A stretch of DNA of 64,000 nt from positions 1,194,583 through 1,258,582 of the forward strand of contig NC_022198.1 in assembly GCF_000590555.1 (NCBI RefSeq). Reading direction: 5' to 3'. The position numbers and the translations under genes are program-made. The notes under the pieces are model-generated. The model saw only the letters and a program-made list of their open reading frames with translations, ran no database searches and was not told the DNA's origin. Of this stretch, positions 28,971 to 40,012 are shown piece after piece (position 1 is the stretch's first letter; every line of letters starts with the position of its first letter). Source of the DNA: Corynebacterium argentoratense DSM 44202. Its GTDB lineage: Bacteria > Actinomycetota > Actinomycetes > Mycobacteriales > Mycobacteriaceae.

Positions 28971-29834
28971 TTAGGCCTCGTCAGGCAGAGTCAGAATCTC
29001 GTTGCCGTCCTCGGTAATGACGATGGTGTGCTCGAACTGTGCGGTGAACTTCCCGTCACGATTGGCAACGGTCCAGCCATCGTCCCAAATGTCATACGGG
29101 AGAGCCCCCAGGTTGATCATCGGCTCAACCGTCAACGTCATGCCCGGCTCGAGAATATCGGTGTATTCAGGCGCATCGTAGTGCATCACCACCAAACCAT
29201 TGTGGAACGTAGTACCGATACCATGACCAGTGAAATCACGAACGACGTTGTAGCCAAAACGCTTCGCATAGACCTCAATCACACGCCCAATCACGTTGAT
29301 TTCCCGGCCCGGCTTCGCCGCGCGAATACCACGCATCGTGGCTTCCTTCGTACGCTCCACCAACAGGCGATGCTCCTCGGACACATTGCCTGCCAAGAAG
29401 GTCGCATTAGTGTCACCGTGGACCCCATTTTTGTAGGCAGTGACGTCGATGTTGACGATGTCGCCGTCCTCAATCACCGTCGAATCCGGAATGCCATGGC
29501 ACACAATCTCGTTGAGGCTCACACAACACGACTTGGGAAAATCGCGGTAGCCAAGCGTGGACGGGTACGCACCGTGGTCACACATGTACTCGTGGGCAAC
29601 CCGGTCAATCTCATCGGTTGTCACCCCGGGCGTCACAGCCTTACCGGCCTCCGCCAACGCGTTGGCCGCAATCTTGCTGGCCTCACGCATCTTCTCAATA
29701 ACCTCAGGGGTTTGTACGAACGGCTCCCCCATAGCCTCCTGCACGGTGTCCTTCCACACGTATTCCGGACGCTCGATATGGTTCGGGACAGTGCGAATCG
29801 GAGTGGGTGTTCCAGGAGTGAGCAAACGAGTCAT
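28971..29834 (-). CDS. map: Methionine aminopeptidase, type 1c
   Basis: Removes the initiator Met from nascent proteins. It has 287 residues from ATG 29834. The N-terminal extension of about 40 residues with PxxPxxR-like [13 protein letters not shown] is typical of actinobacterial MetAP1c. The pita-bread core has the metal ligands: [22 protein letters not shown] (two Asp), [11 protein letters not shown] (His), TVEPMI (Glu) and FEHTIVI (Glu). It lies downstream of the penicillin-binding lipoprotein gene. Confidence 0.95.
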   Translation of the reverse strand: MTRLLTPGTPTPIRTVPNHIERPEYVWKDTVQEAMGEPFVQTPEVIEKMREASKIAANALAEAGKAVTPGVTTDEIDRVAHEYMCDHGAYPSTLGYRDFPKSCCVSLNEIVCHGIPDSTVIEDGDIVNIDVTAYKNGVHGDTNATFLAGNVSEEHRLLVERTKEATMRGIRAAKPGREINVIGRVIEVYAKRFGYNVVRDFTGHGIGTTFHNGLVVMHYDAPEYTDILEPGMTLTVEPMINLGALPYDIWDDGWTVANRDGKFTAQFEHTIVITEDGNEILTLPDEA

Positions 29835-29865
29835 GCCCACCACTCTAGTACCCCCACACACTGCG

Positions 29866-31677
29866 CTAGTACCCTAGCTCGTCAAGCTTGACCAAGAAGT
29901 GGTCCGTTAACATCACGGCAGACTCCGACCCGCCACCGAACGGGATCAACGTAGCAAACGCGACGTCACCACGATAACCGGCAAACCACGCGTGCGAACC
30001 GCTGTGGATCTCGGCCTCACCAGTCTTACCGTGCACCTCACCGCCAGCGCGCATACCACGGGCTGTACCAGAGGTGACCACGCTACGCATCATCCGGCGC
30101 AAACCCTCAATTGCCTCCGGGCTCGGTGGATCAACCTGCTTATTGACGCCGGTGGGCTTGCCCTCCACTAAAACCGGCAACGGTGTGCGGCCTGCCGCAG
30201 CAGTCGACGCCACCAACGCCATACCAAACGGGCTGGCCAGATCCAGTCCCTGACCATAACCGGCCTCGGTACGATCCAACAGGACCTTCCCCTCCGGAAC
30301 ATCACCGGTGATAGTGGTCAGCCCCGGAATGTCATAGTCCAAACCCAACCCGAACTGCTGGGCAACCTCCTTCAACTGACCAGGCTGTAAGTCGGAAGAA
30401 ATATCAGCGAACGTCGTGTTACACGAGGCCGCGAACGCCTGCTCCATGGGAACATTGCCGCGGGAAAAGCCGTTGTAGTTCGTCACGATGCGGCCGCCGA
30501 TATTCATCGTGCCGGGGCACGGGACAATGCTGTCAGGGCTCAGGCCTTTATCCGCAATGCCGGCCGCAGCAGTAATCATCTTGAACGTCGAACCAGGCGG
30601 GAACTGGCCATTTAAGGCAATGTCTCCGTCCTCGTCGGCCTTCTTTGTCTGCGCCACAGCCAAAATCTCACCAGTCGACGGCCTGATCGCCACCATCATC
30701 GCCTTCATCTCAGGGCGAAGATCCACTGCCTCCTGAGCCGCCAACTGGATCGCGTGGTTCAAACTGACCTTCACCGCCGGCGCAGGCTGCGGGTCGTGAC
30801 TATCCAGGGTCTCGATCACAGCATTGTTGGCATTAACCGCGACAATTTCCCACCCGTTGGCGCCTTCCAGCTCCTCACCAACAAGTCCGCCGACACGCGC
30901 CATGATCTCCGGCGCGAACGTCGGATCAACATTGACCATCGCGGTTTCTTCGTTCAACCGCACGCCCGGCGTATCACCTAGCGCATCACGCACAGCCGCC
31001 GCGGCATCCGATGGAACAACCGCCGCTGAATACACGCCTTTAGCGTCCGATAATGACGCCGCGAGCTCCGCTGCAGGCACATGAATATCTGCGGTCTCCA
31101 AAGCCTGTGAAATCCGGGTGGCGGTACCAGCCACGCTGGTGACCTTGTCCTTGTCCACCAGAACACGAAACTGTGTACCCGGCTGGATAATCGCCGCCCC
31201 ATCGGAGCTAACCACGCTCGCCTTCGGAGCGTTAATAGCCCGCAGCTGCAAATGCTGGCCTGCCCCCAGACGCGGATACAACACGCTCGGCTGCCAACGA
31301 ATCACCCACTTGCCGTCCCCACGGGTCAACACCATGCGAGAGTCATAAGAAAACTCCCTGTCCCTCGGCAGAGACCACACAACCGAAAAATCCGCCTCCG
31401 AGGATGCAACATGTGTCCCATCCGAACCGGAATTCGTGACCACGACGTCATTAATAGAAGAAGAAAACGCCTCAGCCTGCAAATCCTCGAAAGAGGAACG
31501 AATAATCGACGCGGCCTCCTCCGGCTTATCCGTCAACGCGCCCGCCGCATCAAAATCGCGTGCAGCGATCAACGCAAAAAACTGCTCCACCACCGGATCA
31601 GCGGACTTCGGCTTCGGTGTACACGCCACCGACACCACCATCACACACGCCATCACGGCGGCAAGCAGCCTACGCAT
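29866..31677 (-). CDS. Penicillin-binding lipoprotein (class B PBP, MecA_N type)
   Basis: A peptidoglycan transpeptidase anchored as a lipoprotein, 603 residues. The signal peptide ends VSVAC with Cys19. A MecA-like NTF2 domain follows (about 25-135), then a dimerisation region and the transpeptidase domain. That domain has SxxK at Ser363-Lys366 (STFK), SCN at 418-420 and KTGEA at 551-555. It corresponds in context to Rv2864c of M. tuberculosis and to the corynebacterial PBP2b-type protein. The start lies one base after the ispG stop, so the two are probably one transcript. Confidence 0.93.
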   Translation of the reverse strand: MRRLLAAVMACVMVVSVACTPKPKSADPVVEQFFALIAARDFDAAGALTDKPEEAASIIRSSFEDLQAEAFSSSINDVVVTNSGSDGTHVASSEADFSVVWSLPRDREFSYDSRMVLTRGDGKWVIRWQPSVLYPRLGAGQHLQLRAINAPKASVVSSDGAAIIQPGTQFRVLVDKDKVTSVAGTATRISQALETADIHVPAAELAASLSDAKGVYSAAVVPSDAAAAVRDALGDTPGVRLNEETAMVNVDPTFAPEIMARVGGLVGEELEGANGWEIVAVNANNAVIETLDSHDPQPAPAVKVSLNHAIQLAAQEAVDLRPEMKAMMVAIRPSTGEILAVAQTKKADEDGDIALNGQFPPGSTFKMITAAAGIADKGLSPDSIVPCPGTMNIGGRIVTNYNGFSRGNVPMEQAFAASCNTTFADISSDLQPGQLKEVAQQFGLGLDYDIPGLTTITGDVPEGKVLLDRTEAGYGQGLDLASPFGMALVASTAAAGRTPLPVLVEGKPTGVNKQVDPPSPEAIEGLRRMMRSVVTSGTARGMRAGGEVHGKTGEAEIHSGSHAWFAGYRGDVAFATLIPFGGGSESAVMLTDHFLVKLDELGY

Positions 31678-31678
31678 G

Positions 31679-32839
31679 TTAATTCGTAATCTTCACCTGG
31701 GGACCACCCAAGCCCTCAACAGGCTCCATGGTCTCAGCGATCTTCATGGCCTCTTCGATCAACGTCTCCACAATCTGGGATTCCGGAACGGTTTTAATGA
31801 CCTCGCCCTTGACGAAAATCTGGCCCTTGCCGTTACCAGACGCAACACCCAGGTCTGCGTCGCGGGCCTCACCCGGCCCGTTAACTACGCAGCCCATCAC
31901 GGCGACGCGCAACGGCACTTCCATGCCCTCCAACCCCGCAGTAACTTCTTCCGCCAAGGTGTACACGTCCACCTGCGCGCGACCACAGGAGGGGCAAGAA
32001 ACAATCTCCAACTTACGAGGACGCAGGTTCAGCGACTGCAAAATCTGGTCGCCAACCTTGACCTCCTCCTTCGGATCCGCCGACAAGGACACGCGGATGG
32101 TATCGCCGATCCCCTCGGACAGAAGCGCACCAAAAGCAACCGCCGACTTAATCGTGCCCTGGAAGGCAGGGCCAGCCTCCGTCACACCCAAGTGCAGCGG
32201 GTAGTCACACTGCGCCGCCAACTGGCGATAAGCCTCAACCATCACCACCGGGTCATTGTGCTTCACCGAAATCTTGATATCCCCAAAGCCATGCTCTTCG
32301 AACAAGCTGGCCTCCCACAACGCAGACTCAACCAAAGCCTCCGGTGTAGCCTTGCCGTACTTTTCCAACAGGCGCTTGTCCAAGGAACCAGCGTTGACAC
32401 CGATGCGGATCGGAATGCCTGCGTCCCCCGCAGCCTTCGCGACCTCCTTAACACGGCCATCAAATTCCTTGATGTTGCCGGGATTGACGCGCACAGCAGC
32501 ACAACCAGCATCAATAGCTGCAAAAATGTACTTCGGCTGGAAGTGAATATCCGCGATCACCGGAATCGGAGACTTCTTAGCGATCTGCGGCAAGGCCTCA
32601 GCATCGATCGTCTTAGGGCACGCCACGCGCACAATGTCGCAACCCGACGCGGTCAACTGCGCAATCTGCTGCAGCGTCGCGTTGACGTCGTGGGTCTTCG
32701 TCGTCGTCATGGACTGCACCGAAATAGGAGAATCCGACCCCACCCCCACAGAACCCACCTTCAGCTGGCGGGTCTTACGGCGTGGTGCAAGAGTAGGAAG
32801 AGGCGCCTCGGGAAGACCAAGACCAATCGGAGTAGACAA
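31679..32839 (-). CDS. ispG: 4-hydroxy-3-methylbut-2-enyl diphosphate synthase
   Basis: An iron-sulfur enzyme of the MEP isoprenoid pathway (GcpE) converting MEcPP to HMBPP. 386 residues with an N-terminal TIM barrel ([20 protein letters not shown]) and a C-terminal 4Fe-4S domain with SCPSCGR and [10 protein letters not shown] providing Cys ligands. It starts with TTG 32839, supported by AGGAG about eight bases upstream. It lies downstream of rip and dxr, so two MEP-pathway steps sit together here. Confidence 0.97.
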   Translation of the reverse strand: MSTPIGLGLPEAPLPTLAPRRKTRQLKVGSVGVGSDSPISVQSMTTTKTHDVNATLQQIAQLTASGCDIVRVACPKTIDAEALPQIAKKSPIPVIADIHFQPKYIFAAIDAGCAAVRVNPGNIKEFDGRVKEVAKAAGDAGIPIRIGVNAGSLDKRLLEKYGKATPEALVESALWEASLFEEHGFGDIKISVKHNDPVVMVEAYRQLAAQCDYPLHLGVTEAGPAFQGTIKSAVAFGALLSEGIGDTIRVSLSADPKEEVKVGDQILQSLNLRPRKLEIVSCPSCGRAQVDVYTLAEEVTAGLEGMEVPLRVAVMGCVVNGPGEARDADLGVASGNGKGQIFVKGEVIKTVPESQIVETLIEEAMKIAETMEPVEGLGGPQVKITN

Positions 32840-32884
32840 AGAAGATGCTCCTAGTAGAGACGGGTAAAGAAACCGCTAGTAATA

Positions 32885-34081
32885 CTAGCCGAAAAGCCGG
32901 ATCGGGTTGACCACATCCGCCACGATCGTCAGTACACCCACCGCGATCAGTACGGATGCCGCCGCAATCGTCACCGGCATCACCTTGCGGTAATCCACTG
33001 GCCCCAATGGCGCCAGACCGCGCACACGACGTGCCCAGTCGCGAACCGCCTGGTACAACACCACAGCGATACGCCCACCATCCAGAGGCGGCAGCGGCAC
33101 CAGATTAAACACCGCCAGGAAGAAGTTCAGGCTCGCCAGCATCATCGCGAAAATCGACCACTGTGCCCGCTCCGCCAACTCCCCGCCAATGCGGCTGGCC
33201 CCCACAACACTCATCGGGGATTCTTGTTCTCGTTCGCCACCAACAATCGACTTCGCAACACCCGGCAGCTTCGCAGGGAACGCCGCCAAACCCTTAAACG
33301 TCGCCCCCATCATCTCCCAAGCCATCATACCAGTGCGGGGAACCGCTTCCACCGGGCCATAACGTTTGACGGCATCAACCACTGGTGCGGATGTAACACC
33401 AATAACGCCCACATCAACCTTGCGACCATCCGTGGTTTCCCGCTGCACAGAGGCCACCGCGACGTCAACATCCAAAATTTCTCCGCCGCGATCAACCTGA
33501 AGCGCTACCTCCTGCCCAGGGCGCTGCATCAACGCCTGGCGAACATCCGCGAACGTCGGTGTCTCAGAACCATCCACAGCAACAATAACGTCGCCGGGCC
33601 TCAAGCCAGCATCCTTCGCCGGGCACGCAGACTCCCCCGCGTCCACATCGACGCACTGAACCTGCCCCACTCGAGCGGAATAATCCGCATCAGGATTCGG
33701 CAGTCCCGCAAACACCGCCACCAGATAAATAATCAGCGTTCCAAGCACAAGGTTCATCAACACCCCACCCGACAACACCCACACCTGCTGCCACCACGGC
33801 TTGCGATACATCGCCACACGCTGCTCCGCAGGCGTCAGCTCCTCCTCCGGGACCATCCCCGCAATGTCGCAAAAACCACCCAAAGGAAACAGCTTGAAAC
33901 CGTACTCAGTGCCGCTGGTTTTCCCCCTCCACTTCAACAGGGTTGGGCCAAAGCCAACATAGAAACGGCGGACCTTCATGCCACAACCAACCGCTGTGCG
34001 CATGTGACCAAACTCGTGCAACCCGATGGTCGCGCCGATACCCACCGCGAAAATCACAACGCCCAACAAATACGACAGCAC
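32885..34081 (-). CDS. rip1: Site-2 zinc metalloprotease, Rip1/RseP family
   Basis: An intramembrane protease that cleaves anti-sigma factors and other membrane substrates. It has 398 residues from GTG 34081, which has GAGAGG six bases upstream; a TTG at 34102 is the upstream alternative. The HEFGH zinc motif lies at residues 22-26 in the first helix. A PDZ domain follows (AGLRPGDVIVAVDG), and the second active-site motif NLVPLPPLDGGR near residue 325 contributes the Asp ligand. Order dxr-rip-ispG matches Mycobacterium. Confidence 0.95.
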   Translation of the reverse strand: MLSYLLGVVIFAVGIGATIGLHEFGHMRTAVGCGMKVRRFYVGFGPTLLKWRGKTSGTEYGFKLFPLGGFCDIAGMVPEEELTPAEQRVAMYRKPWWQQVWVLSGGVLMNLVLGTLIIYLVAVFAGLPNPDADYSARVGQVQCVDVDAGESACPAKDAGLRPGDVIVAVDGSETPTFADVRQALMQRPGQEVALQVDRGGEILDVDVAVASVQRETTDGRKVDVGVIGVTSAPVVDAVKRYGPVEAVPRTGMMAWEMMGATFKGLAAFPAKLPGVAKSIVGGEREQESPMSVVGASRIGGELAERAQWSIFAMMLASLNFFLAVFNLVPLPPLDGGRIAVVLYQAVRDWARRVRGLAPLGPVDYRKVMPVTIAAASVLIAVGVLTIVADVVNPIRLFG

Positions 34082-34122
34082 AGTCAACCTCTCAACGACC
34101 AACCCACTACACGGGCTTCCGG

Positions 34123-35370
34123 CTAAGCTACAAACCCAGCAATGACTTCATGCGCAACCCGGCGGGCATCAGCCTCGACCGCAAGCACATCTTCCACACA
34201 GGTAGGACTCTCAGTGTAGGAACCCAACCTACCCATAACCTGCTCAATCGTTGCAGAAATCCTGGGAAAACTAATACGACCATCGACGAAAGCCGCCACG
34301 GCCTCCTCATTGGACGCGTTGTAGACCGCAGGAACCATACCGCCCGCGCGCGCAGCCGCACGCGCCAAATCAACCGCAGGGAACACGGCGTCATCAACAG
34401 GCTCGAACGTCCACTGCTGCGGACGGGAGAAATCCAAACCAGCCTGAGCCCCAGGAAGCGACGCCGGCCAGTTGAGACCCAACGCAATGGGGAGCTTCAT
34501 CGAGGGGTCACTGGCCTGCGCCATGGTGCAGCCGTCCTCGAACGTCGCCATCGAGTGAACGATTGACTGAGGATTGACGACCACCTCAATCTGCTCGGGA
34601 CGCAAACCAAACAAATAGCACGCCTCGATAAACTCCAAGCCCTTATTAACCAGGGTGGCAGAGTTCAAGGTATTCATTTGCCCCATAGACCATGTCGGGT
34701 GCTTCAGCGCCTGCTCTACCGTGATCGACTCCAGCTCAGCCGCAGACCACCCACGGAAAGGCCCACCACTAGCGGTCAACACAAGATGATCAAGCCTGCG
34801 CCCCATAGATGCAGCCAAGCACTGGGCCATTGCCGAATGCTCTGAATCAACGGGAACAATCTGACCATGCGAGGCCCTAGAAATAACCAGATTGCCACCC
34901 GCGATCAGGGACTCTTTATTAGCCAATGCCAACTGTGCGCCACAATCCAGCGCCGCAAGCGTTGCCCCCAGCCCCAAAGAGCCAACCAGAGCGTTGAGGA
35001 CCAAATCCGGGGATGTCGCGGCAACTAGTTCTTCGGCCGCATGGGGGCCAGAAAAACCCGCGCCAATACGCCAGGCGACGGCCTCATCAGCAACGGCTAC
35101 ACAAGCCGGGTCCACCCCCAACTGTTTAATCTGGGCAATCAACAAATCAGGCTGACCGCCGCCGACAGCAATGCCGACAACATCAAAGCGACCCGGATTG
35201 TCGGCAATCAACTCCAAAGCCTGTGTACCGATCGACCCAGTCGAACCGAGGATCACCACCCTACGAGCGGGGGTATCCGGGGTAGTCTGCACACCATCCG
35301 CGCGGGCACAAAAATCCACTACCCCAGCGAAGTCCCCACTGCGACTACCTTTGTGCGAATCAACACTCAT
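34123..35370 (-). CDS. dxr: 1-deoxy-D-xylulose 5-phosphate reductoisomerase
   Basis: Second step of the MEP pathway, the fosmidomycin target. 415 residues from ATG 35370, supported by GGAGG five bases upstream. NADPH-binding [11 protein letters not shown] is at about residues 42-52, the substrate/metal region PVDSEHSA follows, and ASGGPFRG is the catalytic loop. The first 36 residues before the Rossmann fold form a variable extension longer than in most Dxr proteins. Expressed with rip and ispG. Confidence 0.96.
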   Translation of the reverse strand: MSVDSHKGSRSGDFAGVVDFCARADGVQTTPDTPARRVVILGSTGSIGTQALELIADNPGRFDVVGIAVGGGQPDLLIAQIKQLGVDPACVAVADEAVAWRIGAGFSGPHAAEELVAATSPDLVLNALVGSLGLGATLAALDCGAQLALANKESLIAGGNLVISRASHGQIVPVDSEHSAMAQCLAASMGRRLDHLVLTASGGPFRGWSAAELESITVEQALKHPTWSMGQMNTLNSATLVNKGLEFIEACYLFGLRPEQIEVVVNPQSIVHSMATFEDGCTMAQASDPSMKLPIALGLNWPASLPGAQAGLDFSRPQQWTFEPVDDAVFPAVDLARAAARAGGMVPAVYNASNEEAVAAFVDGRISFPRISATIEQVMGRLGSYTESPTCVEDVLAVEADARRVAHEVIAGFVA

Positions 35371-35571
35371 AACATCCTCCAGCTGCAGATAAACTATTAG
35401 AAGGCTACCCCGCTGAGAAGAAAACCACGGCATCACGCACAGGCACATTCACGCACAACAATGCGCACACATCCCGTAAGGCTGGTGAGGTTGGCCGCGC
35501 TTAGTCGCAGAGCCGGAATAAATGTGCCAAAATAGACGCCGATATAGACGCACAACATCAAGGAGCAAACC

Positions 35572-35973
35572 GTGTCGAACGCACCCGAGGTTTACAACGG
35601 CGTTTCCACCCTCGACGAGCCCTCCGCAGGTTGGGGTTGGCACGACATCGGCCGTGGCCCCATCCAGATCGCAGGTTGGGTGTCCGTCCTCTTCCTCCTC
35701 GCCATGAACTTTGGTAACCACCCCGGCCACGTAGAGACCATCTACCTCTTCGCTTTCGCTGGCCTCATCGCCCTCGGCCTGCTGATTCAGCTGTTCCAGC
35801 CCAAGCTCAACCAGGTGCGCACGCTTACTTGCCACAACAAGCCGCAGGGCCACCAGGAACCCGACTGGGCACTGATGCAGCACACCCTGCAGGGCCCCTA
35901 CGCTGATCTCACCGACGACCAGCTGCGTTCCCTCAACATCGACCCCGCTACTGTCAAGAGCATCGAAGCCTAA
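35572..35973 (+). CDS. DUF2631 membrane protein
   Basis: 133 residues with two hydrophobic helices (about 33-47 and 56-75) between a short N-terminus with GWGWHDIGRGPIQIAGW and a soluble C-terminus. This matches the actinobacterial DUF2631 family found near dxr/rlmN. The GTG at 35572 follows a good AAGGAG site. No function is known. Confidence 0.8.
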   Translation: MSNAPEVYNGVSTLDEPSAGWGWHDIGRGPIQIAGWVSVLFLLAMNFGNHPGHVETIYLFAFAGLIALGLLIQLFQPKLNQVRTLTCHNKPQGHQEPDWALMQHTLQGPYADLTDDQLRSLNIDPATVKSIEA

Positions 35974-35999
35974 GGCTTTGCCCGCACTGTTCGTGCACT

Positions 36000-36039
36000 A
36001 ATCCCCCACCGCGTTTCTTAAAAAACGCGCTGGGGGATT
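36000..36039. terminator. Bidirectional intrinsic terminator
   Basis: AATCCCCCA-CGCGTTT and AAACGCG-TGGGGGATT pair over about 16 bases with one unpaired position in each arm. It lies between the converging DUF2631 and rlmN genes. Confidence 0.8.
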
Positions 36040-36059
36040 TCGCTTGTATACGACGGCTA

Positions 36060-37157
36060 CTAGCGTTCTTCAGCAGCCAGCTGCCCACATGCTGCGGCGA
36101 TTTCCTGGCCGCGAGTGTCACGCACGGTGCACGGGACACCCTGGGCTGCGACGCGACGCACAAACTCATCTTGCTGTTCTTTAGGGGACGCATCCCACTT
36201 TGATCCGGGTGTGGGGTTCAACGGAATCAGATTGACGTGTACGCGGGAGCCAAGCGCCTTATGTAGCTTCTTGCCCAACATGTCCGCGCGCCATCCTTGG
36301 TCATTGACGTCGCGGATCAGCGCATATTCAATCGACACACGGCGCCCAGTCTTGTCAGCGTAGTAACGAGCAGCGTCCAAAACTTGCTGCACGGACCACC
36401 GATTGTTCACCGGAACCAACGTGTCGCGCAGCTCGTCATCTGGGGTATGCAAAGACACCGCCAGAGTGACGCTTAAGCCTTCGTCTGCCAGTTTGCGGAT
36501 CGCCGGTGCCAGACCAACGGTTGAAACGGTGACATTGCGCTGGGAAATGCCAAACCCTTCAGGAGCTGGGCTAGTGATTTGTCGAACTGCACTGACCACC
36601 CGCTTGTAATTGGCGAGCGGCTCCCCCATGCCCATAAAGACAATATTGGACAGGCGACCACCCTCTGCCTGCATCGATGCTGCAGCGGCACGCACCTGAT
36701 CGACGATCTCTGCAGTCGACAGATTACGGTCCAAACCGCCCTGGCCCGTCGCGCAGAAGGGACACGCCATTCCGCAGCCCGCTTGGGAAGAAATACACAG
36801 TGTTGCACGGTCCGGGTATTTCATCAGCACGGACTCTAACAGAGTACCATCATGCAGACGCCACAAGGTTTTAGCAGTCTCTCCACCGTCGCACTCGACC
36901 GCCTTGACAGGGGTCATCAATGTTGGAAACAGTGCCTTCGCGACGTCATCACGCCGCGCCGCAGGCAAATCTGTCATTGTGCGTGGATCTGCTTCCAAGC
37001 GTGCATAGTAGTGGCGAGCCAACTGGTCTACCCGAAACTTCGGCAAGCCCAAAGCTACGACAGCCTCGCGGCGCTCTTCGGTCGACAAATCAGCAAAGTG
37101 CTTCGGCGGCATACTACGACGAGAAGCATCGAAAACAAGAGGTAAGGGTGAAGCCAT
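36060..37157 (-). CDS. rlmN: 23S rRNA (A2503-C2) / tRNA (A37) methyltransferase
   Basis: A radical-SAM enzyme that methylates C2 of A2503 in 23S rRNA and A37 in some tRNAs. 365 residues from ATG 37157. The radical-SAM cysteines are CGMACPFC (Cys128, Cys132, Cys135). [11 protein letters not shown] and [16 protein letters not shown] follow, and the C-terminal [17 protein letters not shown] holds the second catalytic Cys. The start is uncertain because GTG/ATG codons eight residues upstream are also in frame. Confidence 0.95.
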   Translation of the reverse strand: MASPLPLVFDASRRSMPPKHFADLSTEERREAVVALGLPKFRVDQLARHYYARLEADPRTMTDLPAARRDDVAKALFPTLMTPVKAVECDGGETAKTLWRLHDGTLLESVLMKYPDRATLCISSQAGCGMACPFCATGQGGLDRNLSTAEIVDQVRAAAASMQAEGGRLSNIVFMGMGEPLANYKRVVSAVRQITSPAPEGFGISQRNVTVSTVGLAPAIRKLADEGLSVTLAVSLHTPDDELRDTLVPVNNRWSVQQVLDAARYYADKTGRRVSIEYALIRDVNDQGWRADMLGKKLHKALGSRVHVNLIPLNPTPGSKWDASPKEQQDEFVRRVAAQGVPCTVRDTRGQEIAAACGQLAAEER

Positions 37158-37254
37158 AATGCAAATATCTTTCCACACCATGGTGATGCACTTGGGTTAG
37201 CTCAGGGTAAGCGACGTTTGAGTTATCCTACGCGCGTGCTGTTCAATAAGAGGT

Positions 37255-37668
37255 ATGAACAACGTTGAACCGAATTCCACTTCGCCCCAGCTACCTAACG
37301 ATCCCTTCGACTCTGCCCCACCTGTCCGAGACGAGGTTGTCGCACCCGCCCCGGCAGAAACCCCCGCCAAAAAGCAGCCGGCTAAGGCGCCTTCCACTAA
37401 GGTCAAGGGCTCTATCGCTGGCGGAACCTGGGTTGCACTGATCTTTGGGTTCCTGTTCCTTATCGCTCTGCTCATCTTCATTTTGCAGAATGACGAACAA
37501 GTCGCAATCGAGTTCTTGACCTGGAAGTCCACCCTCCCCGTCGGCGTTGGCTTCCTGTTCGCTGCGATCGGCGGTGCCCTTGTGATGGCACTGGTTGGCG
37601 GCTGGCGAATGTTAGAGCTTCGACGTCAGCTCAAGCGAAGCAAAAAGGCCCTTGCGGACGCCATCTAG
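37255..37668 (+). CDS. LapA-domain (DUF1049) membrane protein
   Basis: 137 residues: a Pro/Ala-rich cytoplasmic N-terminus (1-50), TM1 about 55-77 (ALIFGFLFLIALLIFIL), a short loop LQNDEQVAIEFLTWKSTLPVG typical of the LapA domain, TM2 about 96-115, and a basic helix RRQLKRSKKAL. Gram-negative LapA assists LPS regulation; the actinobacterial role is unknown. Its stop overlaps the convergent cdsA stop. Confidence 0.8.
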   Translation: MNNVEPNSTSPQLPNDPFDSAPPVRDEVVAPAPAETPAKKQPAKAPSTKVKGSIAGGTWVALIFGFLFLIALLIFILQNDEQVAIEFLTWKSTLPVGVGFLFAAIGGALVMALVGGWRMLELRRQLKRSKKALADAI

Positions 37669-38525
37669 GCCGCAATAACAGACAAGACCAGCCAGGTGAC
37701 CATGGCCGACGGTAACAACCCATCCAGTCGGTCCATGAGTCCACCGTGGCCAGGCAACATTCGCGACATGTCTTTGATACCCAGCTCGCGTTTAAACTGG
37801 GACTCCACCAAATCGCCAAGGGTCGCACATATAACCAGTCCGATGCCTAGCAAAACACCAAGCCACAGCGCATCGTGAAGCAAAAAGTGCACAGCGACCG
37901 CACCCACTGCGGCACCTGAGAGCACCGATCCCGCAAACCCCTCCCAAGATTTTTTAGGACTCACCGCAGGGGCCATTGGATGAGATCCAAAGAGAACACC
38001 CGCGGCATAGCCTCCAACATCGGATGCGATCACGCACAACATGAACGTGACAATAAACATGGATCCTCCGATGCCATCTCTTTCGAACCTCGACAGCATT
38101 GCGGCAAAGGACCCAAACAGTGGGATCCACGTCAATACGTACATGCTCATAGACGTGTCACGCAGATAGTTGACGGGGGTTTCATAGCGGCCGTTGACGA
38201 ACAACCCGCTGAACATAACCGCTAGAACTGAAGTGACGAAACCTGCGGCAACACCGCTCGCTCCGAAATGCCACGATAACCAAACCATCAGCTGGCCACC
38301 GCCAATAAGCACCGCTGGAGATACTCGGTAGTCTTCTGATTCCTTCAAGCGGGTTGCAACTTCCCACGTACCCAAGGCCACGGCAATGGCTACCAGTGGG
38401 TACCAACCGGGGATGATGAATATACACACCAGCACCAAAGCGCCGAGTCCTACCCCTACGCCGATCGCGGCCTTGAGGTCTCGGCCGGCGGAATTTTTCG
38501 GTTTTAAAGGGGTAGTTTTGACCAC
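37665..38525 (-). CDS. cdsA: Phosphatidate cytidylyltransferase (CDP-diacylglycerol synthase)
   Basis: Makes CDP-diacylglycerol for phospholipid synthesis. A 286-residue membrane enzyme with about eight hydrophobic helices and the C-terminal CdsA signature around SPKKSWEGFAGSVLSGA and GDLVESQFKRELGIKDM(S)RMLPGHGG. It starts with GTG 38525 after AGGAG. frr lies 45 bases upstream. Confidence 0.96.
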   Translation of the reverse strand: MVKTTPLKPKNSAGRDLKAAIGVGVGLGALVLVCIFIIPGWYPLVAIAVALGTWEVATRLKESEDYRVSPAVLIGGGQLMVWLSWHFGASGVAAGFVTSVLAVMFSGLFVNGRYETPVNYLRDTSMSMYVLTWIPLFGSFAAMLSRFERDGIGGSMFIVTFMLCVIASDVGGYAAGVLFGSHPMAPAVSPKKSWEGFAGSVLSGAAVGAVAVHFLLHDALWLGVLLGIGLVICATLGDLVESQFKRELGIKDMSRMLPGHGGLMDRLDGLLPSAMVTWLVLSVIAA

Positions 38526-38570
38526 TGCCTATACTCCTGAAGACGGGGATTGAAGGTGGGGAGCGTGGGG

Positions 38571-39128
38571 TTAAACTTCCAGCAGCTCTTTTTCTTTCAG
38601 TGCGACGACCTCGTCAACCTGAGCGACATACTTAGCGGTGACCTTATCCAGCTCCTTTTCAGCAGCCTGGACTTCATCTTCACCAGCTGCGCCGTCCTTT
38701 TGGATGCGCTTGAGCTGATCCATACCCTTGCGGCGGATGTTGCGGATGGCGATCTTGGCGTCCTCGCCCTTGGACTTTGCAACCTTCACCAGATCGCGGC
38801 GTCGTTCCTCTGTTAGCTGAGGGATCGTCACGCGAAGCACCTGGCCGTCGTTAGTGGGGTTTACGCCCAGGTCAGAGTTGCGGATGGCGTTTTCGATATC
38901 AGCCATCACAGACATCTCGTAAGGCTTAATGATCATCATCCGGGGCTCAGGAACGGAGATGGTGGCCATCTGAGTGATGGGAGTCATCGTTCCGTAGTAT
39001 TCAGCCATCACGCCGTTGAACATGGCGGGGTTTGCGCGTCCCGTACGGATGGTGGTGAGGTCCTCTCGAGCGTGCTCCACAGAGTGGATCATGCGGTCTT
39101 CAGACTCGAGCAAAATGTCGTCAATCAT
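38571..39128 (-). CDS. frr: Ribosome recycling factor
   Basis: Splits post-termination ribosomes with EF-G. 185 residues with the full two-domain RRF pattern: [13 protein letters not shown] near 33-45, [30 protein letters not shown]-like [17 protein letters not shown], and a C-terminal helix. AAGGA precedes ATG 39128. Typical pyrH-frr-cdsA order. Confidence 0.98.
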   Translation of the reverse strand: MIDDILLESEDRMIHSVEHAREDLTTIRTGRANPAMFNGVMAEYYGTMTPITQMATISVPEPRMMIIKPYEMSVMADIENAIRNSDLGVNPTNDGQVLRVTIPQLTEERRRDLVKVAKSKGEDAKIAIRNIRRKGMDQLKRIQKDGAAGEDEVQAAEKELDKVTAKYVAQVDEVVALKEKELLEV

Positions 39129-39185
39129 GGGGGTCCTTGAATTGTATTGAAGCGAAAGATCTATGCAAACATACCACTTAGCCCG

Positions 39186-39905
39186 TTAGGAACGGACCAA
39201 GGTGCCAATGCTTTCACCGGAGACCGCGCGTGCAATATTGCCTTGGGTGAGCAGGTTGAACACGAGGATGGGCATGTTGTTATCCATACAGAGAGAAAAT
39301 GCCGTGGCGTCGGCAACTTTAAGTCCGCGCGCGATGCATTCAGCCGGTGTGATCTCGCTGAAGAGTTTCGCATTGGGGTTTATTCGGGGGTCTGCGTCGT
39401 AAACGCCGTCAACTGCCTTAGCCATGAGCAAAACATCGCAATCGATTTCGAGAGCCCGCTGGGCTGCAGTGGTATCCGTCGAAAAATACGGCATACCCAT
39501 ACCTGCACCGAAGATAACAACGCGACCTTTTTCGAGGTGTCGTTTTGCGCGGAGCGGCAGATAGGGCTCTGCTACCTGTGCCATGTTGATGGCAGTCTGA
39601 ACACGGCAATCAATCCCCTCTTGTTGCAAGAAGTCTTGCAAAGCCAGGCAGTTCATCACAGTGCCAAGCATGCCCATGTAATCAGAGCGGTTGCGGTCCA
39701 TTCCGCGCTGCTGGAGCTCGGCGCCACGGAAGAAATTTCCACCACCAATGACGACCGCGACTTCCGTGCCTGATCGCGACACTTCAGCAATTTGACGCGC
39801 GACATTCTCAACCACATCAGGGTCAATACCAACGTTTCCGCCACCGAACATCTCACCCCCTAGTTTGAGCATTACCCGCTTGAAACCTTCGCGCTGTTCG
39901 GCCAC
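39186..39905 (-). CDS. pyrH: UMP kinase
   Basis: Phosphorylates UMP to UDP, feeding nucleic acid and cell-wall sugar synthesis. 239 residues with amino-acid-kinase motifs: [38 protein letters not shown], and [20 protein letters not shown] start at 39905 with AAGGAG ten bases upstream. It lies downstream of tsf beyond a strong terminator. Confidence 0.98.
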   Translation of the reverse strand: MAEQREGFKRVMLKLGGEMFGGGNVGIDPDVVENVARQIAEVSRSGTEVAVVIGGGNFFRGAELQQRGMDRNRSDYMGMLGTVMNCLALQDFLQQEGIDCRVQTAINMAQVAEPYLPLRAKRHLEKGRVVIFGAGMGMPYFSTDTTAAQRALEIDCDVLLMAKAVDGVYDADPRINPNAKLFSEITPAECIARGLKVADATAFSLCMDNNMPILVFNLLTQGNIARAVSGESIGTLVRS

Positions 39906-39964
39906 GATAGTGATTCTCCTTAGTTGAGGACTGTTTAATCTGTAGCTATCCTACCAGCAACAAA

Positions 39965-39996
39965 AAAGCAGGTAGGGCGTATGCCCTACCTGCTTT
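39965..39996 (-). terminator. Intrinsic terminator of tsf
   Basis: A 14-base-pair perfect stem (AAAGCAGGTAGGGC / GCCCTACCTGCTTT) around a four-base loop, followed by T6 on the minus strand. It lies 17 bases after the tsf stop and separates tsf from pyrH. Confidence 0.9.
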
Positions 39997-40012
39997 AACG
40001 AAGCACTATGGC

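Noticed and set aside
31436-32854. 472-residue plus-strand frame
   Set aside because: Antisense to ispG and the PBP gene; Arg/Asn/His-rich composition is typical of a shadow.
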